Notes: generated by a model not told the origin, from the letters alone. A stretch of 64,000 bases of DNA from Xanthomonas bromi (GCF_900092025.1 NZ_FLTX01000051.1:1-64000); one strand, 5' to 3'; positions 9,297 to 20,188 are shown, counted from the first letter of the stretch. A program made the numbers and translations.

Positions 9297-10243
9297 GGCG
9301 TGCGTCGCTCCAGCAGGTTGCTGTGGCGGGCGATGAACATCGCCGCCGGATCGATGCCCTTGGTGCGCAGGATGTGCAGCCGCGTGGCCGCTTCGGTCAG
9401 CACGGCCAGGTTGCGGCCGGGCATCACCGGCAGGGTGATCAGCGGCACGTCCAGGTCCAGCACGTGGCGGCTGCCGGAATCGCCGGTGAGGCGTTCGTAG
9501 CCGGACGGGGTGGGCTCGGTCATCGGCCGGGTCAGGTGCACGATCAGGCGCAGGTACTTGTTCTTCTTCACTGCGGTGTCGCCGAACATGTCGCGCACGT
9601 TCAACACGCCCAGGCCGCGCACTTCCAGCAGGTCCTGCAGCAGCTCGGGGCAGGTGCCGTCGAGCACGTCGGGGGCGATCTGGGTGAACTCGGGCGCATC
9701 GTCGGCCACCAGGCGGTGGCCGCGGCTGAGCAGTTCCAGCGCCAGTTCGCTCTTGCCCGAGCCCGCCTCGCCGGTGATCAGCACGCCGATCGAATAGATC
9801 TCCATGAACACGCCATGCAGTGTGACCCGCGGCGCCAGCGTGCGCGCCAAGTGGTAGGAGAGGTGGTTGAGCAGTTCGTGGCCGCGCTTGGGCGAGATCC
9901 ACAACGGGGTGTTGGATTCGTCGGCCGCCGCGCGCAGATCTTCCGGGCAGGACTGGTTCTTGCTGATCGCCAGTGCCAGTGGTTGCACCTGGATGATCTT
10001 CTCGATGGTTTCCCAGCGTTGCCGTGCGTCCAACGAATCCAGCCACGCCAGTTCTTCGGTGCCCAGGATCTGTACCTTGTTGGGATAGATCACGTTGAGG
10101 TAGCCGGCCAGCGACGGGCGTCGCGCATTGTTGCTGCCAGCCTGGATCTCGCGGTGCTCGCCCTTCTGTCCGGCCACCCAGTGCAGGGCCAGCTTGTCGC
10201 GCTGCTGGTCGAACAGTTCGCGTGCGGTGATGCTGGTATTCAT
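9293..10243 (-). CDS. hprK: HPr kinase/phosphorylase
   Basis: HprK phosphorylates, and can dephosphorylate, a serine of HPr. The 316-residue product has the N-terminal regulatory domain, a Walker A loop (GEAGSGKS, 158-165) in the kinase domain, and the family signature [15 protein letters not shown]. The ATG at 10243 overlaps the ptsN stop (ATGA), and its own stop overlaps the rapZ start, so the three are tightly coupled. The target serine is conserved in the HPr encoded 2 kb downstream. HPr kinase is typical of Firmicutes but also occurs in proteobacteria with a regulatory PTS, as here. Confidence 0.95.
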   Translation of the reverse strand: MNTSITARELFDQQRDKLALHWVAGQKGEHREIQAGSNNARRPSLAGYLNVIYPNKVQILGTEELAWLDSLDARQRWETIEKIIQVQPLALAISKNQSCPEDLRAAADESNTPLWISPKRGHELLNHLSYHLARTLAPRVTLHGVFMEIYSIGVLITGEAGSGKSELALELLSRGHRLVADDAPEFTQIAPDVLDGTCPELLQDLLEVRGLGVLNVRDMFGDTAVKKNKYLRLIVHLTRPMTEPTPSGYERLTGDSGSRHVLDLDVPLITLPVMPGRNLAVLTEAATRLHILRTKGIDPAAMFIARHSNLLERRTP

Positions 10244-10698
10244 GCCGCGCTGGCCTGCGGTGGTGGCCCGTCGGTGAGCAAGGCCATCAGGGCATCGGCG
10301 TTGGGTGCGGCGCGTAGCTGCTGACGGAAGTCCGCATCGGAAAATCGTTCGGCCAGTTCCGACAACAGCATCAGGTGCTGGTGGGTGTAGTGCGCCGGCA
10401 CGGCCATGGCGAAGATCAGATCCACCGGCCCGTCGCCGCCGAACGCGACCGGCGTGTCCAGTCGCAGCAAGGCGCCGCGCGGTTCGGTCAGGTTGGGGCA
10501 GCGTCCGTGCGGGATGGCGATGCCGTGGCCGATGGCGGTACTGCCCAGGGCCTCGCGCTCGCACATATTGGTATAGAGCTCGTCGGCGCCGGCCTGTCGG
10601 CAGGACAGCAGGTCGGCGGCGGTGTGCAGGACGGTGTCGCGATCGGCGGCCGGCGACACCACGGTGCGCACGGCCGCCATTAGATCGGTTAAAGGCAT
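10240..10698 (-). CDS. ptsN: Nitrogen-regulatory PTS protein EIIA-Ntr
   Basis: A 152-residue EIIA of the fructose/nitrogen type. The phospho-acceptor is His64 in IAIPHGR. In related bacteria EIIA-Ntr does not move sugar; it regulates potassium transport, sigma-54-dependent genes and stress responses. Its place between the hibernation factor/rpoN and hprK is the conserved proteobacterial arrangement. No ptsO or ptsP gene is in the window, so the local HPr and EI are plausible phosphate donors (inference). Confidence 0.95.
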   Translation of the reverse strand: MPLTDLMAAVRTVVSPAADRDTVLHTAADLLSCRQAGADELYTNMCEREALGSTAIGHGIAIPHGRCPNLTEPRGALLRLDTPVAFGGDGPVDLIFAMAVPAHYTHQHLMLLSELAERFSDADFRQQLRAAPNADALMALLTDGPPPQASAA

Positions 10699-10719
10699 GA
10701 GGGCATCAAGCGGGAAGCG

Positions 10720-11037
10720 TCATGCGGGATTGTCGCGCACCTCGCGTGCGTGGTGGTTACATTTCTTTTCCTTGTGCTTTAGCACCAGGCGGTCGAGCTT
10801 GTCGACCAGCAGGTCGATGGCCGCATACATGGTGGAGCCGCTGGCATCTGCGTGCAGGGTGCGACCGGGAAGGTTGACGGTGGCGACAACGTGGTGGTCC
10901 GGCTTGCGAACGGCCAGCTGCGTTCGGACTTCGCAGTGCTGGTCGAAATGGCGCTGCAGTCGCTGCAGCTTGTTTGCCACGTAGTCCCGCAGGGCGGGGG
11001 TCACTTCAATCTGGTGGCCATACGTCTCGATGCGCAT
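10720..11037 (-). CDS. hpf: Ribosome hibernation-promoting factor
   Basis: A 105-residue short-form hibernation factor (HPF/YfiA family) that binds the small ribosomal subunit in stationary phase. The N-terminus (MRIETYGHQIEVTPALRDYV) and the basic helix around KLDRLVLKHKEKK are typical. There is no C-terminal dimerisation domain, so it is the short gammaproteobacterial type. It lies between rpoN and ptsN, its usual place, with an 87-base gap to rpoN and 21 bases to ptsN. Confidence 0.94.
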   Translation of the reverse strand: MRIETYGHQIEVTPALRDYVANKLQRLQRHFDQHCEVRTQLAVRKPDHHVVATVNLPGRTLHADASGSTMYAAIDLLVDKLDRLVLKHKEKKCNHHAREVRDNPA

Positions 11038-11124
11038 CGGATACCTCCATTGGTCGGTGGGCCAATGAACCGTTCCGGTGATCCGACAAACCCGGCGCAG
11101 GCCGGCGTTGCGGTGGTTGCAACG

Positions 11125-12564
11125 TCAGGCGATGCGTACGCGTTCGTGGGAGGCGGAAATGTTCATGGCCTCACGATACTTTGCAACGGTGCGCCGCGCC
11201 ACTGGTACGCCGGATGTTTTCAGCAGATCTGCCAGTTTGGCGTCCGACAAGGGTTTGCGCGGGTTTTCTGCGTCGATCAGGCGCCGGATCATGGCCTGGA
11301 TGGCGGTGCTGGAGGCCTCGCCGCCGCTGTCGGTGTCGATGCCGGAGGCAAAGAACGAGCGCAGCGGGATGGTGCCGCGCGGGGTACGCACGTATTTGCG
11401 GGCGATGGCCCGGGAAATGGTGGATTCGTGCAGGCCGAGCTCGCCGGCGATCTCGCGCAGGGTCAGTGGGCGCAGCGCCTGCGCGCCGAATTCCAGGAAC
11501 CCGGCCTGGTGCTGCAGCAGGCAGCGCACCACCCGTAGCAGGGTTTCGCCGCGCGCTTCCAGGCTCTTGAGCAGCCAGCGCGCCTCCTGCAGCTGCCCGC
11601 GCAGATAGCCGGCGTCGGACTCGCCGCAGCTGCGGATCAGGTTCTCGTAGCCACGGTGGATGGTGACCTTGGGCTGCGAGCGGCCGGCGAGCGACGCGCG
11701 CCACACGCCGCGCTGGCGCCAGATCACGCAGTCGGGCACCACGTAAGTGTCTTGCGAGAGGTCACCGATCTGCTTGCCCGGGCGCGGGTCCAGCGAGCGC
11801 ACCAGCTGCACGGCCTGTTCGACATCGGTGGCCGAGCGCTTGAGTTCATGTGCCAGGCCGGCTACGCCGCTGCGCGGCAGCCGTTCCAGCGGGCCGGCGA
11901 CGATCTGCAATGCCAGCTCGCGGCCTGGAGTGGCTGCGTCGAGCACGGCCAACTGCAAGGCCAGGCACTCGCCCAGTGTGCGTGCGCCCACGCCGACCGG
12001 ATCGAAGCGCTGGATCTGGTGCAGCACGGTGAGCACTTCGGCTTCGTACACGGCTGCGCCGAGCGCCAGGGTTTCGAGAATGGCCGACAGCGGCTCGCGC
12101 AGGTAGCCGTCTTCGTCCAGCGCGTCGATCAGCATCGCGCCGATCTGGCGGTCGCGCGGCGACAGCGGCGACAGATGCAGCTGCCACAAGAGGTGATCGG
12201 CCAGGGTTTCGGATTCGGCCACGCGCTCGGCGGCATCGCCGGAGTCGTCGTCGTCGAAACTGCCGCCGCTGCCCGAGCCGGTCCACTGCAGTTCGTCCTG
12301 CGACCAATCGTCGTCGCGCTCGGCGGGCGCCGCTTCTTCGCGCTGGGGCTCTTCGGTAGACGCAGAGGGCGAGGATTCCACTGCGATGTCGCTGGCCGCA
12401 TGCGCGGCTTCGTCGGCCCATTCCAGCAGCGGATTGGTCTCCACCGCTTCGGCGATTTCCAGTTCCAGCTCGGTGGTGGACATCTGCAATAGCTTGATCG
12501 CCTGACGCAATTGCGGCGTCATGACCAACTGCTGTCCTAGCGATGTCTGGAGCCGGGCTTTCAT
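11125..12564 (-). CDS. rpoN: RNA polymerase sigma-54 factor
   Basis: Sigma-54 directs RNA polymerase to -24/-12 promoters and needs ATP-driven activators. The 479-residue protein shows the glutamine- and leucine-rich region I (TPQLRQAIKLLQMSTTELE), an acidic region II (about 60-120), the core-binding region, and the C-terminal RpoN box with ARRTVAKYRE. The ATG start at 12564 begins the standard MKARLQ N-terminus. It follows lptB after 40 bases. In xanthomonads sigma-54 paralogs control motility genes; which paralog this is cannot be told here, but the lptB-rpoN-hpf context is the canonical locus. Confidence 0.96.
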   Translation of the reverse strand: MKARLQTSLGQQLVMTPQLRQAIKLLQMSTTELELEIAEAVETNPLLEWADEAAHAASDIAVESSPSASTEEPQREEAAPAERDDDWSQDELQWTGSGSGGSFDDDDSGDAAERVAESETLADHLLWQLHLSPLSPRDRQIGAMLIDALDEDGYLREPLSAILETLALGAAVYEAEVLTVLHQIQRFDPVGVGARTLGECLALQLAVLDAATPGRELALQIVAGPLERLPRSGVAGLAHELKRSATDVEQAVQLVRSLDPRPGKQIGDLSQDTYVVPDCVIWRQRGVWRASLAGRSQPKVTIHRGYENLIRSCGESDAGYLRGQLQEARWLLKSLEARGETLLRVVRCLLQHQAGFLEFGAQALRPLTLREIAGELGLHESTISRAIARKYVRTPRGTIPLRSFFASGIDTDSGGEASSTAIQAMIRRLIDAENPRKPLSDAKLADLLKTSGVPVARRTVAKYREAMNISASHERVRIA

Positions 12565-12604
12565 GCGGGCACTGACTGGAAAAAGCGTTGGCGCGGCGAC
12601 GCGC

Positions 12605-13324
12605 TCAAAGGCGGAAAGTTTCCCCCAGATACACGCGACGAACGTCGGGATTGGCTAGCAGCGTGTCCGGTGCCCCCTGCGCCAGCACGCCCCCCTCGGC
12701 GAGGATATACGCGCGGTCGCAGATTCCCAAGGTTTCGCGCACGTTGTGATCGGTGATCAACACGCCGATGCCGCGCTCCTTGAGGTGGATGATGATGCGC
12801 TGGATCTCGCCGACCGAAATCGGGTCCACGCCCGCGAAGGGTTCGTCCAGCAGCATCATGCGCGGCCTGGCCGCCAGCGCACGCGCGATCTCGCAGCGGC
12901 GCCGCTCGCCGCCGGAGAGGCTGGCGCCAAGCTGATCGGCCACATGGGTGATCTGCAGTTCCTCCAGCAGCGAGGCCAGTTCTTTCTCGCGGCCGGCGTC
13001 ATCGAGTTCCTCGCGCAATTCCAGCACCAGGCGGATGTTGTCGGCCACGGTGAGCTTGCGGAAGATCGAAGGTTCCTGCGGCAGGTAACCGACGCCCAAC
13101 TTGGCGCGTGCGTACATCGGCTCGGCAGTGAGGTCGCGGCCGTCCAGCTCGATGCGGCCGGCATCGGCCTCGACCAGGCCGACAATCATGTAGAAGCAGG
13201 TGGTTTTACCGGCGCCGTTGGGGCCAAGCAGACCGACCACTTCGCCGGCCTCCAGCGTCAGGCCGAATTCCTTGACCACTTCGCGTTGCTTGTACTTCTT
13301 GCGCAGACCGGTGGCGACCAGCAT
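12605..13324 (-). CDS. lptB: LPS export ABC transporter ATP-binding protein
   Basis: The ATPase of the LptB2FGC complex that extracts lipopolysaccharide from the inner membrane. The 239-residue protein has Walker A (GPNGAGKTT), the ABC signature ([15 protein letters not shown]), Walker B ([12 protein letters not shown]) and the switch His (ITDHNVRE). The start ATG overlaps the lptA stop (TAATG). It is the last gene of the kdsD-kdsC-lptC-lptA-lptB run; the permease genes lptF/lptG are not in the window. Confidence 0.96.
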   Translation of the reverse strand: MLVATGLRKKYKQREVVKEFGLTLEAGEVVGLLGPNGAGKTTCFYMIVGLVEADAGRIELDGRDLTAEPMYARAKLGVGYLPQEPSIFRKLTVADNIRLVLELREELDDAGREKELASLLEELQITHVADQLGASLSGGERRRCEIARALAARPRMMLLDEPFAGVDPISVGEIQRIIIHLKERGIGVLITDHNVRETLGICDRAYILAEGGVLAQGAPDTLLANPDVRRVYLGETFRL

Positions 13325-13905
13325 TACTTCTTCCCCTGCGGCTTGGCGGCGGGCTTGGCTGCTGCCGGTGCCGGGTTGGTCGCAGGCGCGGCAGCAGGCG
13401 TCGCTGCTCCCGGGGCTGCGGTCTTGGGTTGGATGATGGTGCGCACGCGGCTGCCGTCGCCGCCGCTTTGCATGTTGCCGGTCTTGGTGTTGTAGACCAT
13501 GCGCTGGCCGGCGTTGGTGCCCTTGGGCGAGTCGACCGTGTAATTGCCGGTCAGGATGATGATTTCATCGGCGACCTTGTATTCGATGTTGTCGGCCTGG
13601 CCGTGCATCATCGCGCCGTCGTCCATCTGCTGCTTGAGCGTGGCCTGCTTGCCGTTGAGCACCACGCGATCGGTCTGGCCGTCCTTCTGGAAGATATCGG
13701 CGGTATCGGCGTGGATTTCCAGCGTGCCCTGGGTAATCACCACATTGCCGCTGAAACGGCACTTGCCGCTGTTATCGAGCATGTTGCAGTCGTTGGCATT
13801 GGAGTCGATCGCCATCGGCTGATTGCGATCGCTGGTCTTGGCCATCGCCAGTGCAGGCAACAGCAGTGCGGCAAACGCCAGCTTAGCGGGCAGCATTCGG
13901 TTCAT
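13324..13905 (-). CDS. lptA: LPS transport periplasmic protein
   Basis: LptA forms the periplasmic bridge that carries lipopolysaccharide from LptC to LptDE. I take the ATG at 13905 (193 residues), which begins with a clear signal peptide ([22 protein letters not shown]). The mature part has the OstA-type beta-jellyroll pattern ([31 protein letters not shown]). The C-terminus is an Ala/Pro/Lys-rich tail after about residue 155, longer than in E. coli. The start lies 23 bases inside lptC. Confidence 0.94.
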   Translation of the reverse strand: MNRMLPAKLAFAALLLPALAMAKTSDRNQPMAIDSNANDCNMLDNSGKCRFSGNVVITQGTLEIHADTADIFQKDGQTDRVVLNGKQATLKQQMDDGAMMHGQADNIEYKVADEIIILTGNYTVDSPKGTNAGQRMVYNTKTGNMQSGGDGSRVRTIIQPKTAAPGAATPAAAPATNPAPAAAKPAAKPQGKK

Positions 13906-14458
13906 AGCGGGTCTTGACCTGAGAAAGGAGCTTGTACTGGCGTGATTTGAGGTCGGCTTCGAAGCCGACGCCACTTTGCATGATACCCGGGCGGGTCATG
14001 GTTACCGGCGCTTGGGTCTTGGCGATGTTCTGTTGCGGGAACACGTCCAGGCTCTGGGTGCGGAACGTGGTCGGCGGGGTTGCGCCGCCGGTCGGGCTGT
14101 CGCCCTGGACATCGCCGCGCAGACGCAATTGGGTGCCATCCGGGTTGACCCAGCCGGTCTTGGAACGCAGGGTCCACGGCTGGTTGGCGTTGTCGGGCAT
14201 CAGAAACACCGGCGTGGTGATGTCTGCGGTCTGGTCGGCACGATTGCGATGCATTTCCGGGGCGCGCAGCGTCATCGCTTCCTTGCCGCTCTGCTTGTCC
14301 AGGGTGATCAGCTCGAAGTCGCGCAGGATGTAGTCCGCGCCGGACTCCTGGACGGCCGAGGCGACCGGACGCGCGCGCTGCTTCCAGGCCGACCAGCCGG
14401 AGATGATGGCGGCGGCGAACAGTACGACGCCCAAGGTGGTTCGCCAGTTCCAGCTCAT
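13883..14458 (-). CDS. lptC: LPS export system protein LptC
   Basis: A bitopic inner-membrane protein of 191 residues that receives lipopolysaccharide from LptBFG and hands it to LptA. There is one N-terminal membrane segment (about 8-23) followed by a periplasmic OstA-like domain (EMHRNRADQTADITTPVFL). It overlaps kdsC by 4 bases (ATGA) upstream and lptA by 23 bases downstream, consistent with coupled translation of the pathway. Confidence 0.93.
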   Translation of the reverse strand: MSWNWRTTLGVVLFAAAIISGWSAWKQRARPVASAVQESGADYILRDFELITLDKQSGKEAMTLRAPEMHRNRADQTADITTPVFLMPDNANQPWTLRSKTGWVNPDGTQLRLRGDVQGDSPTGGATPPTTFRTQSLDVFPQQNIAKTQAPVTMTRPGIMQSGVGFEADLKSRQYKLLSQVKTRYEPNAAR

Positions 14459-15003
14459 GCGGAAAAGCCTTCGATGATGCGTTCGACCTGGCCTTGCGCC
14501 GCCAGTAACGCATCGCAGACCTCGCGCGCGGCACCGTCACCGCCACGGGCGCGGGTATGCCACTGCACGCGCTCGGCGATCCATGGGTGTGCGTTGGCCG
14601 GCGCCACCGGCAGGCCGACCGCCAGCAGAGCGGGCAGGTCGGGCAGGTCGTCGCCCATGAACAGCACCTGGTCCAGCGACAAGCCGTGCTCCTGGCACAG
14701 CGCAAGCACCGCCATGCGCTTGTTCTTGACCCCGATCTGCACGTGCAGACCCAGGTCCTGGCCGCGCTTTTCCGCCGACAGGCTGGCGCGCGCGGTGATC
14801 AGCGCGACATGGATGCCGGCCTGGTCGAGTTGCTTGAGGCCCTGGCCGTCGAGCACGTTGAACGCCTTGCTCTCGTGACCGGCATGGTCGTAGTACAGGC
14901 GGCCGTCGGTCAGGGTGCCGTCGACGTCGAAGCAGGCCAGGCGGATCCGCGCGGCGCGTTCGATCAGCTCGGCGGGAAGGTGCTGCAAAGGGGAATAGGG
15001 CAT
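14455..15003 (-). CDS. kdsC: 3-deoxy-D-manno-octulosonate 8-phosphate phosphatase
   Basis: A HAD-superfamily phosphatase that removes phosphate from Kdo-8-phosphate in Kdo synthesis. The 182-residue protein has the nucleophile motif CFDVDGTLTDG (Asp at 27 and 29), the Thr motif region ALITARAS, and the acidic motif FMGDDLPDLPAL. It lies between the arabinose-5-phosphate isomerase gene and lptC, so Kdo synthesis and LPS export are in one operon. Confidence 0.95.
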   Translation of the reverse strand: MPYSPLQHLPAELIERAARIRLACFDVDGTLTDGRLYYDHAGHESKAFNVLDGQGLKQLDQAGIHVALITARASLSAEKRGQDLGLHVQIGVKNKRMAVLALCQEHGLSLDQVLFMGDDLPDLPALLAVGLPVAPANAHPWIAERVQWHTRARGGDGAAREVCDALLAAQGQVERIIEGFSA

Positions 15004-15051
15004 CGGTACGAATCGGTAAGAACGGGGTCCGGCGGTTGAAAACTGAACCTG

Positions 15052-16053
15052 TTAAACCACCTTGGCGCGCAACAGGTCGTGAATGTTCAATGCGCCGACC
15101 GCGCGCTGCTGCGCATCGACCACGATCAAGCCGTTGATCTTGTAGTCCTCCATCAGCCGCGCGGCCTCGGCGGCCAACTGGTCGGCGCCGATGGTGCGTG
15201 GGTTGCGCGTCATCACCTGCGCAATGCCTGCGCGACGCACGTCGATATCGCTGTCCAGCGCGCGACGCAGGTCGCCGTCGGTGAACAGGCCGATCAGGCG
15301 GTCATCGGCGTCCACCACCGCGGTCATGCCCAGCCGCTTGCGGCTCATTTCCATCAGCGCCTCGCTCAGGCTGGCGTCTTCGCGCACGCGCGGCAGATCG
15401 TCGCCTGCGTGCATCACGTCGGTGATGTGCAGCAGCAGGCGCCGGCCCAGGCTGCCGGCCGGGTGCGAGCGGGCAAAGTCGTCGGCGGTAAAGCCGCGGG
15501 CATCGAGCAGGGCGACTGCCAGCGCATCGCCCATCGCCAGCGAGGCGGTGGTGCTGGAGGTCGGGGCCAGGTGCAACGGGCAGGCTTCGGCGGAGACGCT
15601 GACGTCCAGGTGCACGTCGGCGGCCTGGGCCAGGGTGGAACTTGCGCGGCCGGTCATGGCGATGATCGGGTTGCCCTGGCGCTTGAGCACCGGCAGCAGC
15701 ATGCGCACTTCGTCCGATTCGCCCGAATACGACAGCGCCAGCACGATGTCGGCCTCGGTGATCATGCCCAGGTCGCCGTGACCGGCTTCGCCCGGATGCA
15801 CGAAGAACGCCGGGGTGCCGGTGGAGGCGAGGGTGGCGGCGATCTTGCGCGCCACATGGCCGGACTTGCCCATCCCGGTGGCGACCACGCGGCCACGCGA
15901 GGCCAGCACCAGCTTGCAGGCGGCGGCGAACTCGCTGCCGATCCGCGCGCCCACGCTGGCCAGCGCCTCGCGCTCGATCTCCAGCACGCGCTGGCCGCTG
16001 GCGACCAGGCTGGCGTCGCTGACGGTGGCGGAGGGCAGGTGCGAGACAGCCAT
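15052..16053 (-). CDS. kdsD: Arabinose-5-phosphate isomerase
   Basis: Converts ribulose-5-phosphate to arabinose-5-phosphate, the first dedicated step to Kdo. The 333-residue protein has an N-terminal SIS sugar-isomerase domain (VVATGMGKSGHVARKIAATLASTGTPAFFVHPGEA region; I cite GMGKSGH and HPGEAGHGDLGM as markers) and two C-terminal CBS domains (about 210-330). It heads the minus-strand operon and is divergent from the bolA-like gene, 53 bases away, so the two promoters must overlap or abut. Confidence 0.95.
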   Translation of the reverse strand: MAVSHLPSATVSDASLVASGQRVLEIEREALASVGARIGSEFAAACKLVLASRGRVVATGMGKSGHVARKIAATLASTGTPAFFVHPGEAGHGDLGMITEADIVLALSYSGESDEVRMLLPVLKRQGNPIIAMTGRASSTLAQAADVHLDVSVSAEACPLHLAPTSSTTASLAMGDALAVALLDARGFTADDFARSHPAGSLGRRLLLHITDVMHAGDDLPRVREDASLSEALMEMSRKRLGMTAVVDADDRLIGLFTDGDLRRALDSDIDVRRAGIAQVMTRNPRTIGADQLAAEAARLMEDYKINGLIVVDAQQRAVGALNIHDLLRAKVV

Positions 16054-16072
16054 GCGGGACTCGGGTGGAGAG

Positions 16073-16078
16073 TAGAAT
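16073..16078 (+). promoter_or_regulatory. Candidate -10 element for the BolA-like gene
   Basis: TAGAAT lies 28 bases before the chosen GTG start, in the short divergent gap next to kdsD. The same TAGAAT hexamer precedes algH and lysAC in this window. I see no strong -35 match. Low confidence, from spacing and hexamer only. Confidence 0.35.
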
Positions 16079-16106
16079 GTGCGCTTATTTTATGAGGAAA
16101 CGCCCT

Positions 16107-16334
16107 GTGGACGCCGAAACCATCCGTAAACTCATCGAATCCGGCTTGCCCGAAGCCCGCGTCGACGTGCACGGCGACGACGGCGTGCACTTCGAAGCCA
16201 CCGTGGTCAGCCCGGCCTTTGCCGGCAAGGCCCCGCTGGCGCGGCACCGGATGGTCTACGCGACCCTGGGCGAACTGATGGGCGGAGCGATCCACGCGCT
16301 GCAGTTGAAGACGCTGACGCCCGAAGAAGGCTGA
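16107..16334 (+). CDS. BolA family protein (IbaG/YrbA-like)
   Basis: A 75-residue BolA-fold protein. I choose the GTG at 16107 because GAGGAA sits eight bases upstream and the product then begins MDAETIRKLIESGL, matching the family; longer starts at 16065, 16077 or 16092 would add unconserved residues and cover the ribosome site. The invariant His lies in APLARHRMVY. IbaG-type proteins pair with monothiol glutaredoxins in iron-sulfur or acid-stress functions. Its place directly before murA is the conserved ibaG-murA arrangement of gammaproteobacteria. Confidence 0.9.
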   Translation: MDAETIRKLIESGLPEARVDVHGDDGVHFEATVVSPAFAGKAPLARHRMVYATLGELMGGAIHALQLKTLTPEEG

Positions 16335-16406
16335 GCGCGTCGGCTACGCTTGCTGTCAAGCGGTCTGGACCAGGGCGGCAATCGATACGCATCTGTCTCA
16401 CACTGA

Positions 16407-18160
<1,754 letters not shown>

Positions 18161-18623
18161 TAGGTCGCAGCTCGGTCTGGCTCCGATCGGTGCGTGCAGA
18201 GCGGCTGAGCTGCGGCTTGGCTGCAGAGCCCTTTGCCCGCCCACCATCGCAGGACACGCCGCAAGTACGTCCGTGTAGGCTCTTATGCGGCATCCATGCC
18301 GCATAAGGTCCCGCGACGGTAGACGGGCAAGGACAAGTCACGATGGTCGGTGTGCAAAATTTGAACCAAGCAACACTCAGCGCTCTGGCGTGGCGTTCTT
18401 CAATCGAGGCGCACGTAAGGTGTTTGACGTGGTGTCCTCACCGTGCCTTCAACCGTCAGTTGCTGCTCCCGCTTTCAACAAAGCAGCCCGCGAACTGCCT
18501 GGTGAGGGCACCGCACTCGATTCACCACGCTTTAAACCGCTGTTATCTGCTGTCCACGCGAGATGCGTGCGCAGCAGCGCACCTCAGCGTGCTTCTAGGC
18601 ACGCTCGGTCGGGCACAGAGCGC
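18161..18623. other. Intergenic region with a MITE-like element
   Basis: About 460 bases between convergent genes with no supported gene. It holds a possible stem at 18145-18171 (CTGCGACC pairing with GGTCGCAG, spanning the stop of the EF-hand gene) and the palindromic repeat at 18230-18354. The remainder (18355-18623) shows no coding features I can support. Confidence 0.5.
18230..18354. repeat. MITE-like palindromic element, copy A
   Basis: A block of about 100 bases with inverted ends (TTGCCCGCCCACC on the left, GGTAGACGGGCAA on the right) around a conserved core containing GCAAGTACGTCC. The same block, 90 bases long, lies at 26103-26192. Similarity continues about 20 bases past the right end, to GATGGTCGGTG, in both copies. 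No transposase is encoded. It fits a non-autonomous repeat element of this genome. Confidence 0.7.
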
Positions 18624-19304
18624 TCAGCGCAGCGTCTTGATGGTCAGATCCAGTGCGTCCTGGCCCTTTTCCTTCTGCAGCAGGCGCGCCGGGACCGGAA
18701 GATCCTTGACCACCCACGCGATCAATTCCTTGTCGCCGTCCACGCGCGACACCTTGGTCGCCTGTTCCTGCTTGCCGTTGACGGTGATGGTTTCCTTGCC
18801 GACCACCTTGTAGCTCATCGGCTTGATGCGGCCTTCGTCCACCATGCGGTAGTTCAGCGGCTTGCCGGCGGCCAGATCGCGCGTGATCGCCAGGTTGATC
18901 AGCAGCGCATCCATGTCGCCGGGTTGCAGTTTCACCGGGCCGCGGCGGTCTGGCTTGATATCACCGCCCCAGGTCGCCTGGCTGGTTTTCCAGTCGTAGT
19001 TGGCGGTGACGTTACGGCGCTTGACCATCATCGACGAGGTGTCGTTGCTGCTCACCGGGCGCAGCCGGCCATTGGCTTCTTCGAACACCGTGCTCTGGGT
19101 CAGGTTGGCCAGCTGGTTCTGGATGGTGAGCGTGTAGCGCCACTGATTGGCGCCCGCAGCGGCCAGGGTCATGGTGCCGTTGGCCTGCATGCCCATGTAG
19201 TTGGCCGAGTAGTCGGCCTGGAATGGCTGCATGGCGAACGCTGGCAGGCTGACCACGGCCAATGCGGCGGCAATGATGGCGCTGGGACGGGAGAAGGTTT
19301 TCAT
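18624..19304 (-). CDS. DUF3108 domain-containing exported protein (first paralog)
   Basis: A 226-residue protein with a signal peptide (cleavage near AFAMQ, about residue 24). The mature part matches the DUF3108 pattern: FQADYSANYMGMQANGTMTL at the start of the domain, STVFEEANGRLRPV, and a C-terminal WVVKDLPVPARLLQKEKG. This family is envelope-located with unknown function. It sits 3 bases after its paralog, so the pair is one transcription unit, probably at the end of the purine operon. Confidence 0.85.
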   Translation of the reverse strand: MKTFSRPSAIIAAALAVVSLPAFAMQPFQADYSANYMGMQANGTMTLAAAGANQWRYTLTIQNQLANLTQSTVFEEANGRLRPVSSNDTSSMMVKRRNVTANYDWKTSQATWGGDIKPDRRGPVKLQPGDMDALLINLAITRDLAAGKPLNYRMVDEGRIKPMSYKVVGKETITVNGKQEQATKVSRVDGDKELIAWVVKDLPVPARLLQKEKGQDALDLTIKTLR

Positions 19305-19307
19305 CGG

Positions 19308-20123
19308 TCAGGCTCCTTGGTATTCGACCAGGCGCAGATCGACCTGATCCTCACCTTTATCACGTTGGAGGATGCGCACCGGAGTCGGAACCCCGTTGGC
19401 GATCCAGAGGATGGTTTCGTTGTCGCCGCCGTTGACGCGGTACACGCGTAATGCGTCGTAGCTCAGATCGCCCACCTGCACCCCTTCGGTGGCATCGGCA
19501 GCGCGGTAGTCGTATTTACGCACCTTGCCCACATCGACATAGCGATAGCTCAGGCTGCGCCCGGGTTGCGCATCGCGCATCAGCGACAGATTCAGCGACA
19601 ACGCGCTCTGGTCGCCGTGCTGCAGCGGGATCGGCTGCTGCCGCTCTTTCTTCAGGTCGCCGTCCCATTGCGCGGTGCCGGCTTGCCAGTTGTAGACGCC
19701 AGTGACCTTCTTGCCGAAGAACACCGCCTTGCGCACCGTGCTCTGGCTCAGCGGCACATACGTGTCGCCATCCACACGGAACACCGTGCTCTGTTCCAGG
19801 TTCAGGCCCAGGATGCTGGCGAAGCCCTTGCGGCCACGCACCGACATGTCGATGCGCCACTGGCTACCTTCGCCGTGGCTCACTTGCATGGTGGCATCGC
19901 CGGCCTCCTTGCCACGGTAGAACGCCTGATAGGTGGCCACGAACGGCTCCAGCGGTGGCGGCGTCCAAGTGCTTGCGGACAGGGCGGCTGCGGATGCTGG
20001 CGCAGTGGCCGGAGCAGGCGCAGCGGGTGACGGCGCGGCAGGTGTCTGCTGCGCACGGCCAGTGCCAGCCTGGCTGAGCAGGGCGACGGTCAGCAGCGCG
20101 GCGGCGATCGGGATGACGTTCAT
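19308..20123 (-). CDS. DUF3108 domain-containing exported protein (second paralog)
   Basis: A 271-residue exported protein with a signal peptide (about 1-24) and an Ala/Pro-rich linker (about 25-55) before the DUF3108 domain. It shares with its neighbour the order F-x-A-x-Y-x-x-x-Y, STVFRVDGDTYVPL, and a terminal ANGVPTPVRILQRDKGEDQ. The two genes look like a tandem duplication that has diverged well. Function is unknown. The purN stop lies 65 bases upstream on the same strand. Confidence 0.85.
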   Translation of the reverse strand: MNVIPIAAALLTVALLSQAGTGRAQQTPAAPSPAAPAPATAPASAAALSASTWTPPPLEPFVATYQAFYRGKEAGDATMQVSHGEGSQWRIDMSVRGRKGFASILGLNLEQSTVFRVDGDTYVPLSQSTVRKAVFFGKKVTGVYNWQAGTAQWDGDLKKERQQPIPLQHGDQSALSLNLSLMRDAQPGRSLSYRYVDVGKVRKYDYRAADATEGVQVGDLSYDALRVYRVNGGDNETILWIANGVPTPVRILQRDKGEDQVDLRLVEYQGA

Positions 20124-20188
20124 GCGCTGGTAGCGAGCACGGAGGCCGCAAGGATGTCCGAGACGGGATGAGGGGGATGTATCCGCAT

